Shown here piece by piece: positions 26,941-38,646 of a stretch of 64,000 nucleotides of DNA; position 1 is the stretch's first letter, and each line of letters begins with the position of its first letter. The notes below the pieces were generated by a model. That model did not search any database and was not told the DNA's origin. It saw only the letters and a program-made list of their open reading frames with translations. Source of the stretch: Galerina marginata. Its lineage: Eukaryota; Basidiomycota; Agaricomycetes; Agaricales; Galerinaceae. The position numbers and the translations under genes are program-made. The stretch covers positions 930,001 through 994,000 of the forward strand of contig JAECYW010000017.1 of NCBI GenBank assembly GCA_023014335.1, read 5' to 3'.

Positions 26941-29900
26941 TTGGAATCACGCAGGCCGGTAGATCTGAATAAGATCAGATTGGCGATATCATTGCGGCGC
27001 ATAAACCCGGCCGATATTCCTGCAAGCGCTCGAGTCAGCGCTCCTAAAGGGGCCGCACCTGGCGCCTCGAACTTCCAGACTCAGAGTAAACGAACAGCAA
27101 CTCAAGCTGGATTAGACCGACCTTCACAGGCTGCTCCCAGAGCTTCCCATCCAGGTCCTTCATCCCTTTCCCAGATCGACACAAGAACTGTCTGAAGAGG
27201 AACCAGACGAAGAAGAGGTCAGAGATGAAATATATTGCAATTTGGCAACGAGCGTTGTCGGTATTCAATATTACAAAGGTATGCTTTGGCTAATTATTAT
27301 TTTGGTGTCTTCTCACTTTTTGTTTAGGTTTAGTAGGACCAGGAGAGGAGGTTGTGTTGGTTCGAGAGCCACAGAACCCATATGATAGGTATTGGATAAT
27401 TCTGTCACGAAAATGCTACATGCAAACCCCCATTTCCAGGAATGCTATCCAAGTCAAGAACATATCTCGGGTTCAAGTTGGTCATCTTCCCCGTAATGTT
27501 GCTTCTAAGCTCTCGCCTTTGCTCGATCGACGCGTAGTCACGGTGGAAGGAGTCATTAATGACGGCAATCGTATGTATTGGGTTATCCCCTCGTCTAGGC
27601 TTTGCTCAATTGACTTAAAATATAGTTGGGGGGTCCAGAGCCTATACCCTTTCCATGTATGTTTGCACGAACTATTCCTCTGTCAAATCCTGATCTTCTC
27701 TAGTACCCTCAAGATTTATGGGCCCTCTGATAAGAGGAGTGAACTGGAGCCATTGCTAATATGGGCTACTCCTAGTCAACGCGGTTTTCCTAAGGCACCA
27801 CCTGCTGCGCGTCAGTCCTCGAGCGTTAGTGCTCGTGTAGGCAACTTAGCGCCTATGCCTTCGTCATCGTCGCAGCGCGCAGTAAATCCGGACACAGACA
27901 GCTGCTCAACAGGAGGCTATTCGCAAACAACAAGAATCTGTTCGAAAAGCAGCGGAACTCAGGAATATGATCAACGATCTTGAGAAAGTCGATGATGAGG
28001 GCAGGCGTGGCTCGTTGTTGGACACATTGTGCTCAACGGACGATGTTCTGAATATGCCGGCTCATCCCAACCCACCTGGTGTTGCCAGTGGCGAATTGAC
28101 AGTTGACCTTCTTAAACATCAGGTCAGTAAGGAGTAGGTGTCATGGATCATCACGAAGTTTACCTGTGTCTCTTTCGATCTAGCTTCAAGCTCTTCAATG
28201 GTGTGTTGAATGTGAAAATCCTGTTCTCCCCAGAAAGGAGGCAGATAAACCTGTGCAATTTTGGCAATTGCGGAAGAGAGGTAACCAGGTCAGTAGGCTT
28301 TGCATAATTCATTTCAGGGTATTTTGTCAATCCCACACACGAAGCAATATTACTACAACAGTAAGTAAATGCACACGGAATTGAAGCCTGGTTAACGGGC
28401 CTGCAGTTGCAACGAAAACGCCACAGGAGGCGCCTCCCCCTCTTGGCAGAGGCGCTTTGTGTGCTGACTGCAATGGTACGGAAATTATCGTCTTACTCGT
28501 CAACAGCTCTCAATGTCGTTTCATTTGTAGGGCCTGGTAAGCCTTGTCTCCACTTATCTTTTTGAATTTTCTGATAACTACTGCCAGGGGAAAACTCTCA
28601 CTATGATTGCGTTGATCCTTGCAACCAAAAGAGAGGCAGACCCGGTTTTTCTCAATCGACTTTGATAGGTGCGCTTTTAGATCTTGTTGGCGCATAAGCT
28701 GACGCTCTTCACCAGTTGCTCCACTCTCTGTACTTTCTAACTGGGAAAAGCAAATTGCAGATCATTGCACACCAGGAACACTTTCAAGTTGTGTGTATTA
28801 TGGCTCTAACCGTGGATTAAGTGCCGCAGAACTTCAAAAATATGACCTGGTGATTACCACCTATCAAACAGTCGCGGGAGAACACGAGGATAGTTCCAAT
28901 GGCGCAGGCGGTCCAAGCAAGAAGAAGAAGAAAGGTGAAAAGAATTTGTTTGAGGTTTCCTGGAAGGTTTGTGTATTATCGCCATCTATTGATTCAGTGT
29001 TAGCTAATTATGAATTGCTGCAGAGAGTCGTCCTCGATGAAGGGCATAATATCCGTAATCCAAAGACCAAAATGGCCAAGGCAGTAGTTGCCCTCCTTGC
29101 CTCTAGACGTTGGGTCCTGACTGGTACACCGATAGTACGTTTCCATTTTATCGAATAGTTTGCCTTCCAACTACCATCTGAATCAGATCAATTCTCCGAG
29201 GGTGAGTTATTTAATTTTTTGCAATGTTTTTGTCGCCAATGTGATTCCAGGATCTTGGATCTCTCCTTACTTTCTTGAAAATTTGTCGCCCACTTGACAA
29301 CGAGGACTTCTACTAAGCGATTGTTGCTCAGACCTCTGAAGAACGGCGAAACATCCGGAGTAGAACTCCTTCGGGTAGGTTGACAGTATTTATTTTATGG
29401 GGTTATCTCATTGCTGATCTTTTAGGCACTCATGAGTCACATTTGTATTCGCCGCACGAAAGAAGTAAGTTCCTTACTCAGTTCCTTACTCCCAGATTTT
29501 TGTGACATTGTAATTAACGTAATGCAGATGCAAGACAGTAACGGAAAGTCCATCATAGAGCTCCCGCCTGTAAGGGCTTTCTCTCGTTCTTGCTTGACGT
29601 GTCGACTCACCGGTGTTTGTAGGTGGAGATGATCAAGGTTCCTGTCACCCTTGGCGAGGACGCAAGAGTAATTGTTGAATTGCTCCTTCCAAAATGGATA
29701 CTCTAAAACTTATCACATAGCGCTTATACGATCAAGTGGAACAACTATCCAAACAACGCTTAGAAAGTGCTCTCAGAGGAGGAACAGCTGCGGTGGTAAA
29801 CCTCTGAATCATTATGCATTCTTATCGGTCCCCTAACAACGTTCTCTCAGGTCCAATCCAATGTTCTTAGTATGCTCACTCGCATGAGACAAATCACTCT

Positions 29901-31661
29901 CCATCCTGGGCTGGTTCCGGCAAACTATTTGGAAACACTTCGTTCTGCTGATGCTGGGAATGAGCCCAGTTCAAAAATCTCAATCACCCCTGAGGAAAGA
30001 ATAAGGCTCCAAGAACTCCTTGCTCAAGCCATAGAAGACTCCGAGGAATGTCCAATCTGCTTTGGAACCCTCCCTAACGATGCTCGAGTCACTAGCTGCT
30101 CTCATAAGTATTGTCTTACATGGTACGGTCTTTCAATATATATGCTTACAAACAACTGAACCACTTATTAGTATCACCGAGATTCTAACCCGGGCAGATC
30201 CTAAATGTCCCATGGTATATTTCCCGTACATAAACTTGCTGCAGTGTACTAAGCTTTCATACTCTAGGATCGCCGCCCGTTGACAATGTCCGACTTGATA
30301 GAGCCGCCTCTTCCCACCGATTTGACTCAACGACCCACTAGGATTCGAGAAGAAGAATCCGACGGCATGCTTGCAGCCTCATCTGCGAAGATCGATCAAT
30401 TGGTTCATCTTCTCAAGCTCTCTCCAACAAGTGAAAAGTCACTTGTGTTTTCTCAATTTACTTCTTTCCTCGACAAGGTAAGCAGACTCAGCATCACGAA
30501 TAAACCGTCTCTAGATGTTATGTTAGATTGCCGAAACCTTAGAAGAGGAAGGGTAGGCCGCATCATTGTCCTTCAAGTTCGTCATTCTGAATGCTCAAAA
30601 TAGGATCCCATTTGTCCGATTTGATGGGTCGATGTCTGCCAAAAGACGACAAGAGGCAATTACTCGGTTCTCTGTCCCGCTTGAGGAGGAAATACCAACT
30701 CGGGCAACTCTCAGAAGGACCAGAACCTCGAGGTCCACCGTCGGTCAAGATATCGCGGATATCGATAGCAATGACATCGATTTCGTCATGAATGACAATA
30801 ATGTTGATGATGACTTTATTGACAACTCGGACGACGATGCTCGACCCTCTTCTCGAAAGATGTCCAAGGGAAAAGGGAAAGGCAAAGCAAAAGACTTCGG
30901 TCCTTCCCTGGGCTGTGACGACAACCCTCGCGTCATGCTCCTCTCTTTAAAGGCGGTAGGTCATCTCTCGCATACCAAACATGAGGTGGTTTAATATGAA
31001 AACAGGGCGCTCTCGGTCCTCAACTTAACCGGTAAGTCGAAGAGAGGCACCTCGTGTATGAGTGTTGGACTTACCATTCGTACGTCTGATCAGTTGCAAA
31101 TAATGTTTACTTGTGAGTTTCTCGCCTTCTTCATCCCTGGTCCCTTACTTCCTGTATGCCATAGAATGGACCCGTGAGTATCATCTAATTCAATGGCTGA
31201 CTTCGTTGATGAATACTGCGTCATGCAATGCAGATGGTGGCAGGTATATCAAGACTTTTTATTGGGCACTACAAAGATTAACCAGACAACCATTTAACAG
31301 GAAGGCATTGAGAGTCAAGCTGTTGACAGGGTTAACCGCATCGGCCAGAAGAAGGACGTTCATGTTTACCAGCTCATAGCCGAGAACACCGTCGAATCCA
31401 AGGTCCTGGATATTCAAGAAAAGAAGAAGCAACTCATCCAACAAGTCAGTCAGTGTTAGTGGTCGATCGCTGCTCCTTCATAACCTCTCTATCCTTCCAG
31501 GCATTTTCAGGCATAAAACGCTCCGAAACTCAGCGCCAACAAAGAGAAGCTCGTCTACAAGGTGACTGAGGAGTTTCTTGTCAATGCCAGTCATCTTTTC
31601 TTATTCCTTCTTTCCAGACCTTGTGGAACTTTTTGGACTCCGAAGGAGTCAAATATCCTAA
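26941..31661 (+). CDS. HIRAN-SNF2-RING helicase/ubiquitin ligase, Rad5/HLTF type
   Basis: Proteins of this type remodel stalled forks and polyubiquitinate PCNA in post-replication repair. In order: Ser-rich N-terminus; HIRAN domain (SVVGIQYY, VLVREPQNPYDR, VGHLPRNVASKLSPLLDRR, LKIYGP); motif I AMGLGKTLTMIALIL split over three exons; YDLVITTYQTV; VVLDEGHNIRN (motif II DEGH); SRRWVLTGTPI (motif III); RING finger ECPICFGTLPNDARVTSCSHKYC...DPKCPMDRRPL (30046-30294); KSLVFSQFTSFLDK; FVRFDGSMSAKRRQEAI; GALGLNLT; DRVNRIGQKKDVHVYQL (motif VI); and an end in LVELFGLRRSQIS at the TAA 31659-31661. About twenty short introns, with micro-exons of 6, 9 and 10 nt. Single extra bases near 27175, 27900, 28469 and 31018 interrupt the frame at conserved motifs. 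The 5' end upstream of 26941 was not resolved; an ATG at 26488 may start an upstream exon. Confidence 0.88.
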
Positions 31662-32015
31662 TTGTTTATCAAAGGTTTCCAATACACACCTCAAGTCATT
31701 TGCCGGAAAACAGGTTCCCCGTCCCATAACCTGTGTTTATGATTTTTTCTGAAAACCAATTAACGTTCGTTACTTACGGAGCCCATCCCTTTAATGATAC
31801 TCTACCACCACTTTACTGCAATTCCCCTTGAGATGCATGTTTTTTACATACACTCCACCATAATTAAAAGCATGGATGTTTCCGTGGAATTGAAATCAGG
31901 ATAAACTGTTGCTTCTGCCTAACGATGATCGTTAACTTCCGAGTCATGTCGGTTATTGATCGGCTACCTATAAGTAAAGTCTGCGCGACCGGGACTCTGG
32001 ACTTTGCAAAGTATC
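31662..32015. other. Intergenic spacer
   Basis: About 350 nt between the helicase stop and the acetyltransferase start. AT-rich; no gene-like frame other than the 5' extension of the acetyltransferase ORF. Confidence 0.3.
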
Positions 32016-32621
32016 ATGCCCCAGCACACAACAACCTTAGAATCGCCATGGAAGAGGATCAAACTCGTCCCGCCGTCTCCCAGCGACGACGAAGCAGTTG
32101 CGTACTGTCGCACCCACCCAATCACTCGCCGTTTTCTGCGCTTTTTACCGGAACAGATGACGGTAGAGGAGGTCCGCGCTCGGCGAGAAACGCGAGCAGA
32201 AGATAAGCGCATGCTGGACCTTCATATACACCTCTGCAGCGAAGATGGGACTACACGGTTTGCAGGGATGTCTGGTTACTTTAATATCGACGAATTCCAT
32301 TTGTCCTGCGAGGCAGGGATCATCATTTCGCCAGATCTACAGGGAATAAACCTCGCTACAGAGGTGTTCTATGTGCTACTTCGATATATCTTCGAAGAAA
32401 AGAAGTTTCACAGAGTGGTTTTCGAGACATCGGCCGATAATACAGGCATGCAGGGTTGGTTGGAAAAAGTCGCCTGTGCGCGGTTAGAGGCACAGAGGAA
32501 GGAATGTTGGAAGCTGCTTGATGGGACATTCGCGGACGTAAAAGGATATGCAATCTTGGACCGGGAGTGGAAGGATAACATCAAAATGCGCCTTGAGGTT
32601 CGCATGAAGGAAATAGCATAA
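32016..32621 (+). CDS. GNAT-family N-acetyltransferase (RimJ/RimL-like)
   Basis: Single-exon gene of about 201 residues. GNAT enzymes transfer the acetyl group of acetyl-CoA to an amine on a protein or small molecule; the substrate here is unknown. The N-terminal strand IKLVPPSPSDDEAVAYCRTHPITRRFLRFLP is typical of the RimJ/RimL subgroup. The core FAGMSGYFNIDEFHLSCEAGIIISPDLQGINLATEVFYVLLRYIFEEKKFHRVVFETSADNTGMQGWLEK shows beta-4, the acetyl-CoA loop (here SPDLQGINLA, a weakened form of the usual Q/RxxGxG/A loop) and the N-x-x-M-x-G-W-L segment common in this subgroup. The second ATG (32016, MPQHTTT) is chosen because the family usually starts shortly before the first strand; the upstream in-frame ATG at 32004 is possible. 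No introns, unlike its neighbours. Confidence 0.85.
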   Translation: MPQHTTTLESPWKRIKLVPPSPSDDEAVAYCRTHPITRRFLRFLPEQMTVEEVRARRETRAEDKRMLDLHIHLCSEDGTTRFAGMSGYFNIDEFHLSCEAGIIISPDLQGINLATEVFYVLLRYIFEEKKFHRVVFETSADNTGMQGWLEKVACARLEAQRKECWKLLDGTFADVKGYAILDREWKDNIKMRLEVRMKEIA

Positions 32622-32834
32622 CCAACCATACCAATACTCAACGCTGAAGTTTCCGAGGCATATCATAAAGGGGTGGAATCTTCGCGTACCTTGGAAATCG
32701 TCTGATAGGAAGGAAGGTCTTGGGATATATGATTGATACACTGTGGGCATGCAAGCATCCTTTCTAACATTACATATCTGATTTAATCTGTAGTTAACCT
32801 TGGATCTAAATAGCGTTGTTAGCAGGATTCGTGT

Positions 32835-33607
32835 TTAGAAAAGTCGCTGACTCACAGCCGTAAGATATGATTCAGCAACAATACGGGCCCTGGCGTTTAG
32901 ACTAAGCTTCATCTCGCTGATTTCTTTGTCCACCTCCTCCATGAATCTGACGAAGTATGTGTGAGTGAATATATGATATGCACAGGAAACGCACTGGATA
33001 ATGAAATCAACGATTTTATGTTTGAGCATAGTCTCCGTATGCGTGTTGGTTATCAAAAATGATATGTCATATCCCTGAAATCATGGTCAAAACGAGCTGT
33101 ACCAGAGAGATGATATCACATACGGGTACAGGTTTCCGCCGCAGCACAATAAAGCTCTCTGCTCTCTGCATCATGAACCTCGTGAATTTGTGGCATAGAA
33201 TTCTTTCGATCTCGTCTGCTTGCTTAATCTTGATGCTCAGTCGGATAGAGTTGATCGAAGGTTCGATTAAGACGCGTTCGTTTTCGTTTCGGGAAATGGT
33301 CAGGGGGTTGAGGAGGACTTCCTTGGATGTTCTACCACAGGAAGATCGGAAATTCTGAAGGTGAAGGAGAACGGTAAAGACCTACCCCGCTTCCACTTCT
33401 GGTTTATTGTGCCTCTCTACGACCTATAATTTGGAATTGATCGCGGCGCCTCCATTTCATGAAAAGGCGGTTACCTGAGACGAGAAGTCCTCCAAAGTCA
33501 GTGCGGCTGTCAGAGTCGATCTGACCGCTGCTAAATATGGCCGTAGAACATTAGACTACGCTATCGTTAGCGTTCTATCTTCCGATATCAATATTGGTAC
33601 TCACCAT
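32835..33607 (-). CDS. ARPC4: Actin-related protein 2/3 complex subunit 4 (ARPC4, p20)
   Basis: ARPC4 and ARPC2 form the core of the Arp2/3 complex, which nucleates branched actin at endocytic patches. On the minus strand the start codon (33605-33607) is an exon by itself, followed at once by an intron. Then [133 protein letters not shown], and [30 protein letters not shown]. The match to ARPC4 is full length. The last coding bases are uncertain: reading straight through gives VSQRLF and a stop at 32835, while a gtgagt right after LTA could be a donor for a final short exon. All other junctions are in frame. It diverges from the FKBP gene across 128 nt. Confidence 0.94.
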
Positions 33608-33735
33608 TGCTGATTGTTCAGTGTCATGAACGAATCGACCGAACGAAGAAGCGGAGTTTCGGCACTTGCCGTGTTCGTCGCGTCTGAAAAGCTTCAGAAA
33701 AACTTTTCAACTTCCACTCAGAACCTTTGCTTCAA
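33608..33735. promoter_or_regulatory. Compact bidirectional promoter (ARPC4 / FKBP)
   Basis: Only 128 nt separate the ARPC4 start codon (minus) from the FKBP-type gene start (plus). The promoters and 5' UTRs of both must overlap here or extend into the neighbouring genes. No TATA box is evident. The role is inferred from position. Confidence 0.5.
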
Positions 33736-35266
33736 ATGTCGACTGTTCTGGGATTATGGTAGGATTTCACGCGTCCTTCGCTGCCTTTTATTCATATTTT
33801 TTTACTTAGGCATATGACCCTTGATGGCGGTCAGGAAAAGACCATCCATCCTCCAGTGACTGTCCATGTTACCAACGTGTCTTTCGGCGAGGAAATTGCG
33901 GACACCCAGAGTAGGACAGTTGTGAAACTCAAGTTCGAGTCTCTAATGCCTGACGAAGACGAGAGTGAAGAAAAAGATGAAGAAAAGGACGAACCAGACT
34001 TGCTCGCCACCACTGTCCTTTGCGCCTTGACTCCTGGGAAGGTGTATTTTAATTAATCTTGGATGTTGAAAAAAATACTCACCTTCGATGTATCATTCTA
34101 GATAGAACACGCATCTATCAACATAACCCTTGACGCCGACAGTGAATTCACCATCCAGGTTACCGGAAAGAAGTACGCCTGATGATTGTTCTCATATAAC
34201 GACCGTTCTTTAACTGTCTTTTAGCAAGGTTTATCTGAGTGGTAATTACATCAGTTAGTACAGCGTCTCGTTTTCCTCTTTAAATCGTCATCTAACTTGC
34301 TTCTCAGGGCAATTGGACGACCAAGAACCACAGTCTGATGGCTCTGACTCCGAGGGTGCCTATGATCTTGAGGAGGATGCTTATGATCTGCGTGAGGTCA
34401 GCTCCGATGTCGAGATGCACCCAGATGACCTTGCTGATCTGGAAAGCGACGCAAGGTGAGCATTGAACTCTTCTGCACGACTGACTATTCCATGACTAAC
34501 GTCAATCTAGTCGCTTTGAAGAGGTTGAAGACGGAGAATCACCCAAGACTGCGAAGCGCCCCCGTGAATCAGACATCGCTGACGAAACCAAGCCCGAGTC
34601 GGCCAGCAAAAAGAAAAACAAGAAGTTGAAGACAGACGAAGGAAACGCCCTTCCGGCTCCCATTGAAGAAGAGAAGAAAGATAAGAAAAAGAAGGATAAG
34701 AAGGACAAGAAAGACAAGACCCCTACTATTGAAACCAAGGAAAAGAAAGACGACAAAGGAGAAAAAACTCCCTCGGCTAAGAAGACAGTTGCGGGCGGTA
34801 TCATAATCCAGGATGCTAAGATTGGAACTGGACCTATGGCAAAGAAAGGGCACACTGTCAGGATGAGATATATTGGTAAGTTGACCAACGGGAAAGAGTT
34901 CGATAGGAATGTCTCCGGAAAGCCTGTGAGTGTAACTCGTCTTAAACCCTCGACATTGTCATTTACAATCCATTTTTAGTTCACCTTCAATTTGGGCAAA
35001 GGAGAGGTCATCAAAGGTTAGTTGAGATATACTCCTTGTCGTTCCATGACTGACTGACAGTACATAGGTTGGGATGAAGGTATTGTTGGCATGCAGGCTG
35101 GAGGCGAGAGAGTTTTAACCATCCCTCCTAACATGGCCTACGGGTCCAAGAAACAAGATGGTATTCCTGCTAATTCTACCCTTGTCTTTGGTCTGTCGTC
35201 TCTCTTTTGCCATTCTATATGATCTGAATAATATTTGCAGAGGTCAAGCTCCTCGAAATCAAGTGA
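33736..35266 (+). CDS. Nucleolar FKBP-type peptidyl-prolyl isomerase (Fpr3/Fpr4-like)
   Basis: Peptidyl-prolyl cis-trans isomerase with a histone-chaperone-like N-terminus, of the fungal Fpr3/Fpr4 group, which acts in the nucleolus and on chromatin. Exon 1 (MSTVLGLW, from ATG 33736) joins by a short intron to [31 protein letters not shown], the nucleoplasmin-like domain. Acidic stretches follow ([29 protein letters not shown]), then a long Lys-rich segment (about 34600-34790) that should act as nuclear/nucleolar targeting and nucleic-acid contact. The C-terminal 110 residues are a complete FKBP domain: [67 protein letters not shown], and [13 protein letters not shown]. The Phe-Asp, Trp and Tyr residues of the active pocket are present. 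The stop is the TGA at 35264-35266. No frame break was seen. Confidence 0.94.
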
Positions 35267-35812
35267 TTTTGATTAAGCTTGATTCCTTGGGTTTATTCTT
35301 GCCATGAAAAGTAACACATAATACCCTTCTTCTTGATCTATCTAGTGGACGATCTTCTGTATTCCATCTACATGTTGTGTCCATTTGCCATACATATGTA
35401 AGGCGGGACCGCTTACTAAAATATATTACGATAAACCACAACAGTCCCGTCCAAAAATTGACGTCAAATATTCGACTTTTACATATTCTTAAAAATCCTA
35501 AACAACGAAACTAATCACGCATCTATTCATAAAAATCTCTGTAGTTTACTGGAGGTGGGCGCCTTTTCAGGGCTTATTTCAGTGCTAAAATATTTACGCT
35601 TTCCTCCCGGAGACGGCTCAATGTTAATGACCCCGTTTGATGTGTGGGTAAATAACCGGCGGCTCGGCGATAACCTTTTCCCCAAGAAGGGATCATTTTT
35701 CACAAACCGAGTGGGCGCCATGATGCACAAATGATGGACGAAAGGCATAAGACGCAACCTACTAATACGTACCCCACATTGGGTCTCTTTACTCACTCCC
35801 CCTAAATCACCA
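35267..35812. other. Intergenic spacer
   Basis: 546 nt between the FKBP gene and the first P450. A minus-strand frame at 35527-35847 has no recognisable feature and overlaps the P450 start, so I treat it as chance. Confidence 0.35.
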
Positions 35813-38241
35813 ATGGACGGCATCCCGCTCCTGGTACTGTCTCTCATACTTCTCTATACATGTCAAAAGCTTTTGGCATTCTGGCAGGCAGTTCGGTCCA
35901 TCCAGTTCGTTGTGAAGAATGTCTTATATAGTCAATCTTGACCTCATCTATTTTTGTTAGAAACCACCCTGGATCGCGTCTTCTCCTGTCACCTACTAGC
36001 TTTTTGGGCAATTTCCTACCAAGAATTAGAGGTGTCACCTCAGGAAGAAACAATTTGTTCATCGACAAGCACGAACGTAAGTAATTAAACCAACAGAAGA
36101 TCAATCTATTGACTCACAGTCGTCATTTTTAGACTTCGCCTCTGCGGGATGGGATATAATCTCCTCGGTTAGTCGACAGTATAAAATTTACATTACGCCT
36201 GTTCACCTGGCCTTCTCGTAGATTTCAATGGTCCCTGATATTACCACGATGGTCGTGCTCGCAGATGCTGCAGCCATAAAGGTACAGAAACCTACCCACT
36301 GTCGTTTTCTGAGATACCGACGGAGAGTCTAGGAAGTTACATCATCACGCGCTCGTTTCCCCAAACCTGTTCATCACTACAAGGCTTTGTCCTTTTATGG
36401 CCACAATATCGTTGCTTCGGAAGGAGATGAATGGAAGAAATATAGGAAAATATCTGCACCAGCTTTCTCCGATGCAAGTTCATTTATCTTTCTGTCGTCG
36501 TCGATAAACAACTCTTGACTTCGTTCTCAGCGCAACAATAAGATGGTTTGGGACTCGAGTGTTGATATCGTGAATGGGCTCTTCAACGAAGTTTGGAAGA
36601 ATCGTGACCTTATTGAGGTCGACCACTGCGTAGATATAACCCTACCCGTATGAACTTGACCCTCTTGCCTATCTTTTAATTTTTGACACCAAATTTACCA
36701 GATTGCACTCTTTGTCATTGGTGCCGCTGGTAAGTCCTTGCGGTCGATTTCCGTCTTTGTCCCAGGCCAATTCGTCCAAAGGATTTGGAAGAAGTATTTC
36801 GTGGCAAGAAGATACGAAGATACCTCCTGGTCATTTGATGACATTTAAAGACGCTCTCCATGTTGTAACCACCGACTTCTTTGTGAAACTGTTCGTACCT
36901 GAATGGGGTATGGGCCTCACGCAAAGATTGAAGACCGCTAGACTGGCCTTCGATGAACTTCGGGTGAGTCTTCTATAACAATTCATTGAAAGGGGCTTCT
37001 TCGACACCCTCGTTATGTGTTAGCAATACATGCTGGAAATGATACACGATCGTCAAAATGCCCAGAAGGTAGAACGTCACGACCTCTTTAGCAGTCTTTT
37101 GGAAGCAAATGACCACACTGTCGATATCACGACTCTGAGTGAGAGCGAGCTTATAGGCAATATCTACATATTCCTGGTTGCTGGACACGAGGTACGATCC
37201 CACTTCTCATAACAAGTAATTTATCATTCACCCATTTTCCTTGACAGACAACTGCCCATACCCTGTGCTTTACGTTTGCTCTCCTAGCACTTTACCCAGA
37301 CGAGCAAGAGAAACTCTTTCAACACATTCAATCTATTGTTCCCAATAGTCGATCCCCCGTAGGTACCTGTTGCCTGTTAATTGGATCGAAAGCTAAAAGC
37401 CCTCTGTAGACTTATGAGGAGATGCCCTTGTTGACCTATTCCAACGCGTAGGTGACTTTGGTTATTTATAAAATTGACGACATACACGACCCTTTTGACA
37501 GGGTGTTCTACGAGACTTTAAGGATGTTCCCTCCGGTAAGTAGTCATTCGTGCCGCGTGACGGTTGAAGTATCCCCTGGATTAACCCATCTCAGGTGTCG
37601 GCTATTCCCAAAATTGCCGCAGAGGACACGAGTCTTGTAGCTAGCAATTGTCACGGAGAACAAACCACAGTGCCAATTCCGAAGGGAACTGATATAACCA
37701 TATCTACTCCTGGTTTACATTACAATCGTATGCTTTTCTTCTTATCGGTATGACTTGTTGTTTTAACATCTCCTAGCTCGTTATTGGGAAGACCCACAAG
37801 AGTTCAAACCTGCGCGTTTCTTGAAAGACTGGCCACGCGATGCTTTCTTACCTTTTAGTGCTGGTAACTATAATGCCCTTGTGCTTGCCCCGCCTTAAAA
37901 ATTAACGTTGTTCAAATTATTTAGGAGCCCGTGCATGCCTCGGCCGAAAGTAGGTATTCGGTCCTTAGTTTATTTAGGTATTCACTTAAAAAATTGCAGG
38001 TTTTTCGAAACCGAAGGCATAGCGATTCTCACTATGCTTGTTTCCAAATATAAGATTTCGATCAAAGAGGAGCCTCATTTTACTGGGGAAACGTTTAAGC
38101 AACGCAAGGAAAGGGTTTTGACTACTCGGCAAGGGTTGACCGTGACGTACGTTTTCTGTGTCTGTTGTCTTTTCGATCACTCAAACGTCTCGAAACTAAA
38201 GCCCGGTTCGCGTCCCACTTGTGTTCACGCGCAGGACATAA
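35813..38241 (+). CDS. Cytochrome P450 monooxygenase (copy 1, apparently intact)
   Basis: Membrane-anchored heme monooxygenase, probably in the endoplasmic reticulum, receiving electrons from P450 reductase; the substrate cannot be read from sequence. The N-terminus (MDGIPLLVLSLILLYTC) is the membrane anchor. In order: HPGSRLLLSPTSFLGNFLP; ASEGDEWKKYRKISAPAFSD (C-helix WxxxR variant, W-K-K-Y-R); I-helix LVAGHETTAHT (oxygen-binding AGxET, split by an intron near 37193); K-helix VFYETLRMFPPV with the ExxR motif; PIPKGTDITISTPGLHYN; PARFLKDWPRDAFLPFS; and the heme loop PFSAGARACLGRK, where Cys is the iron ligand. The last exon PVRVPLVFTRRT ends at the TAA at 38239-38241. About a dozen short introns, all with good signals. 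The tandem copy at 38647 shares its intron pattern. Confidence 0.93.
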
Positions 38242-38646
38242 TTGATTGGTTTTCTATTGTATGGATGAAGACGCCATTGCCGAGCCGACATGTAAACGCG
38301 GTCGACATGGTGGTGGCAGTACATAGTATTTTATTTCTGCAAAACATGGGCATGTACTTATTATGCTGATATGGGTGGTGTACGGCTGAAACTTATCATC
38401 AACGCCGTGTTTCATGATTGCCAATTTGCCACTTTGCCATTTGGTTATTCTATTAGTATCACCTTTCCATCATTTCCGCGAATTCCAGGAGAACCAATCA
38501 TTGAATCGTACATGGTTTCTGCCCGCCTGAGACCGATAACATGTAAATCCCACGACAGTTGGTTGACTTGTTTAAAGTTTAAACTATCAAGTACATAACG
38601 TCAGAGGATTACATGTGGTAATTGCTCTTGCCTTTCCTCTGTCACT
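38242..38646. other. Intergenic spacer between the tandem P450 genes
   Basis: 405 nt. A non-coding gap that must hold the 3' UTR of copy 1 and the promoter of copy 2. No supported ORF. Confidence 0.35.
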
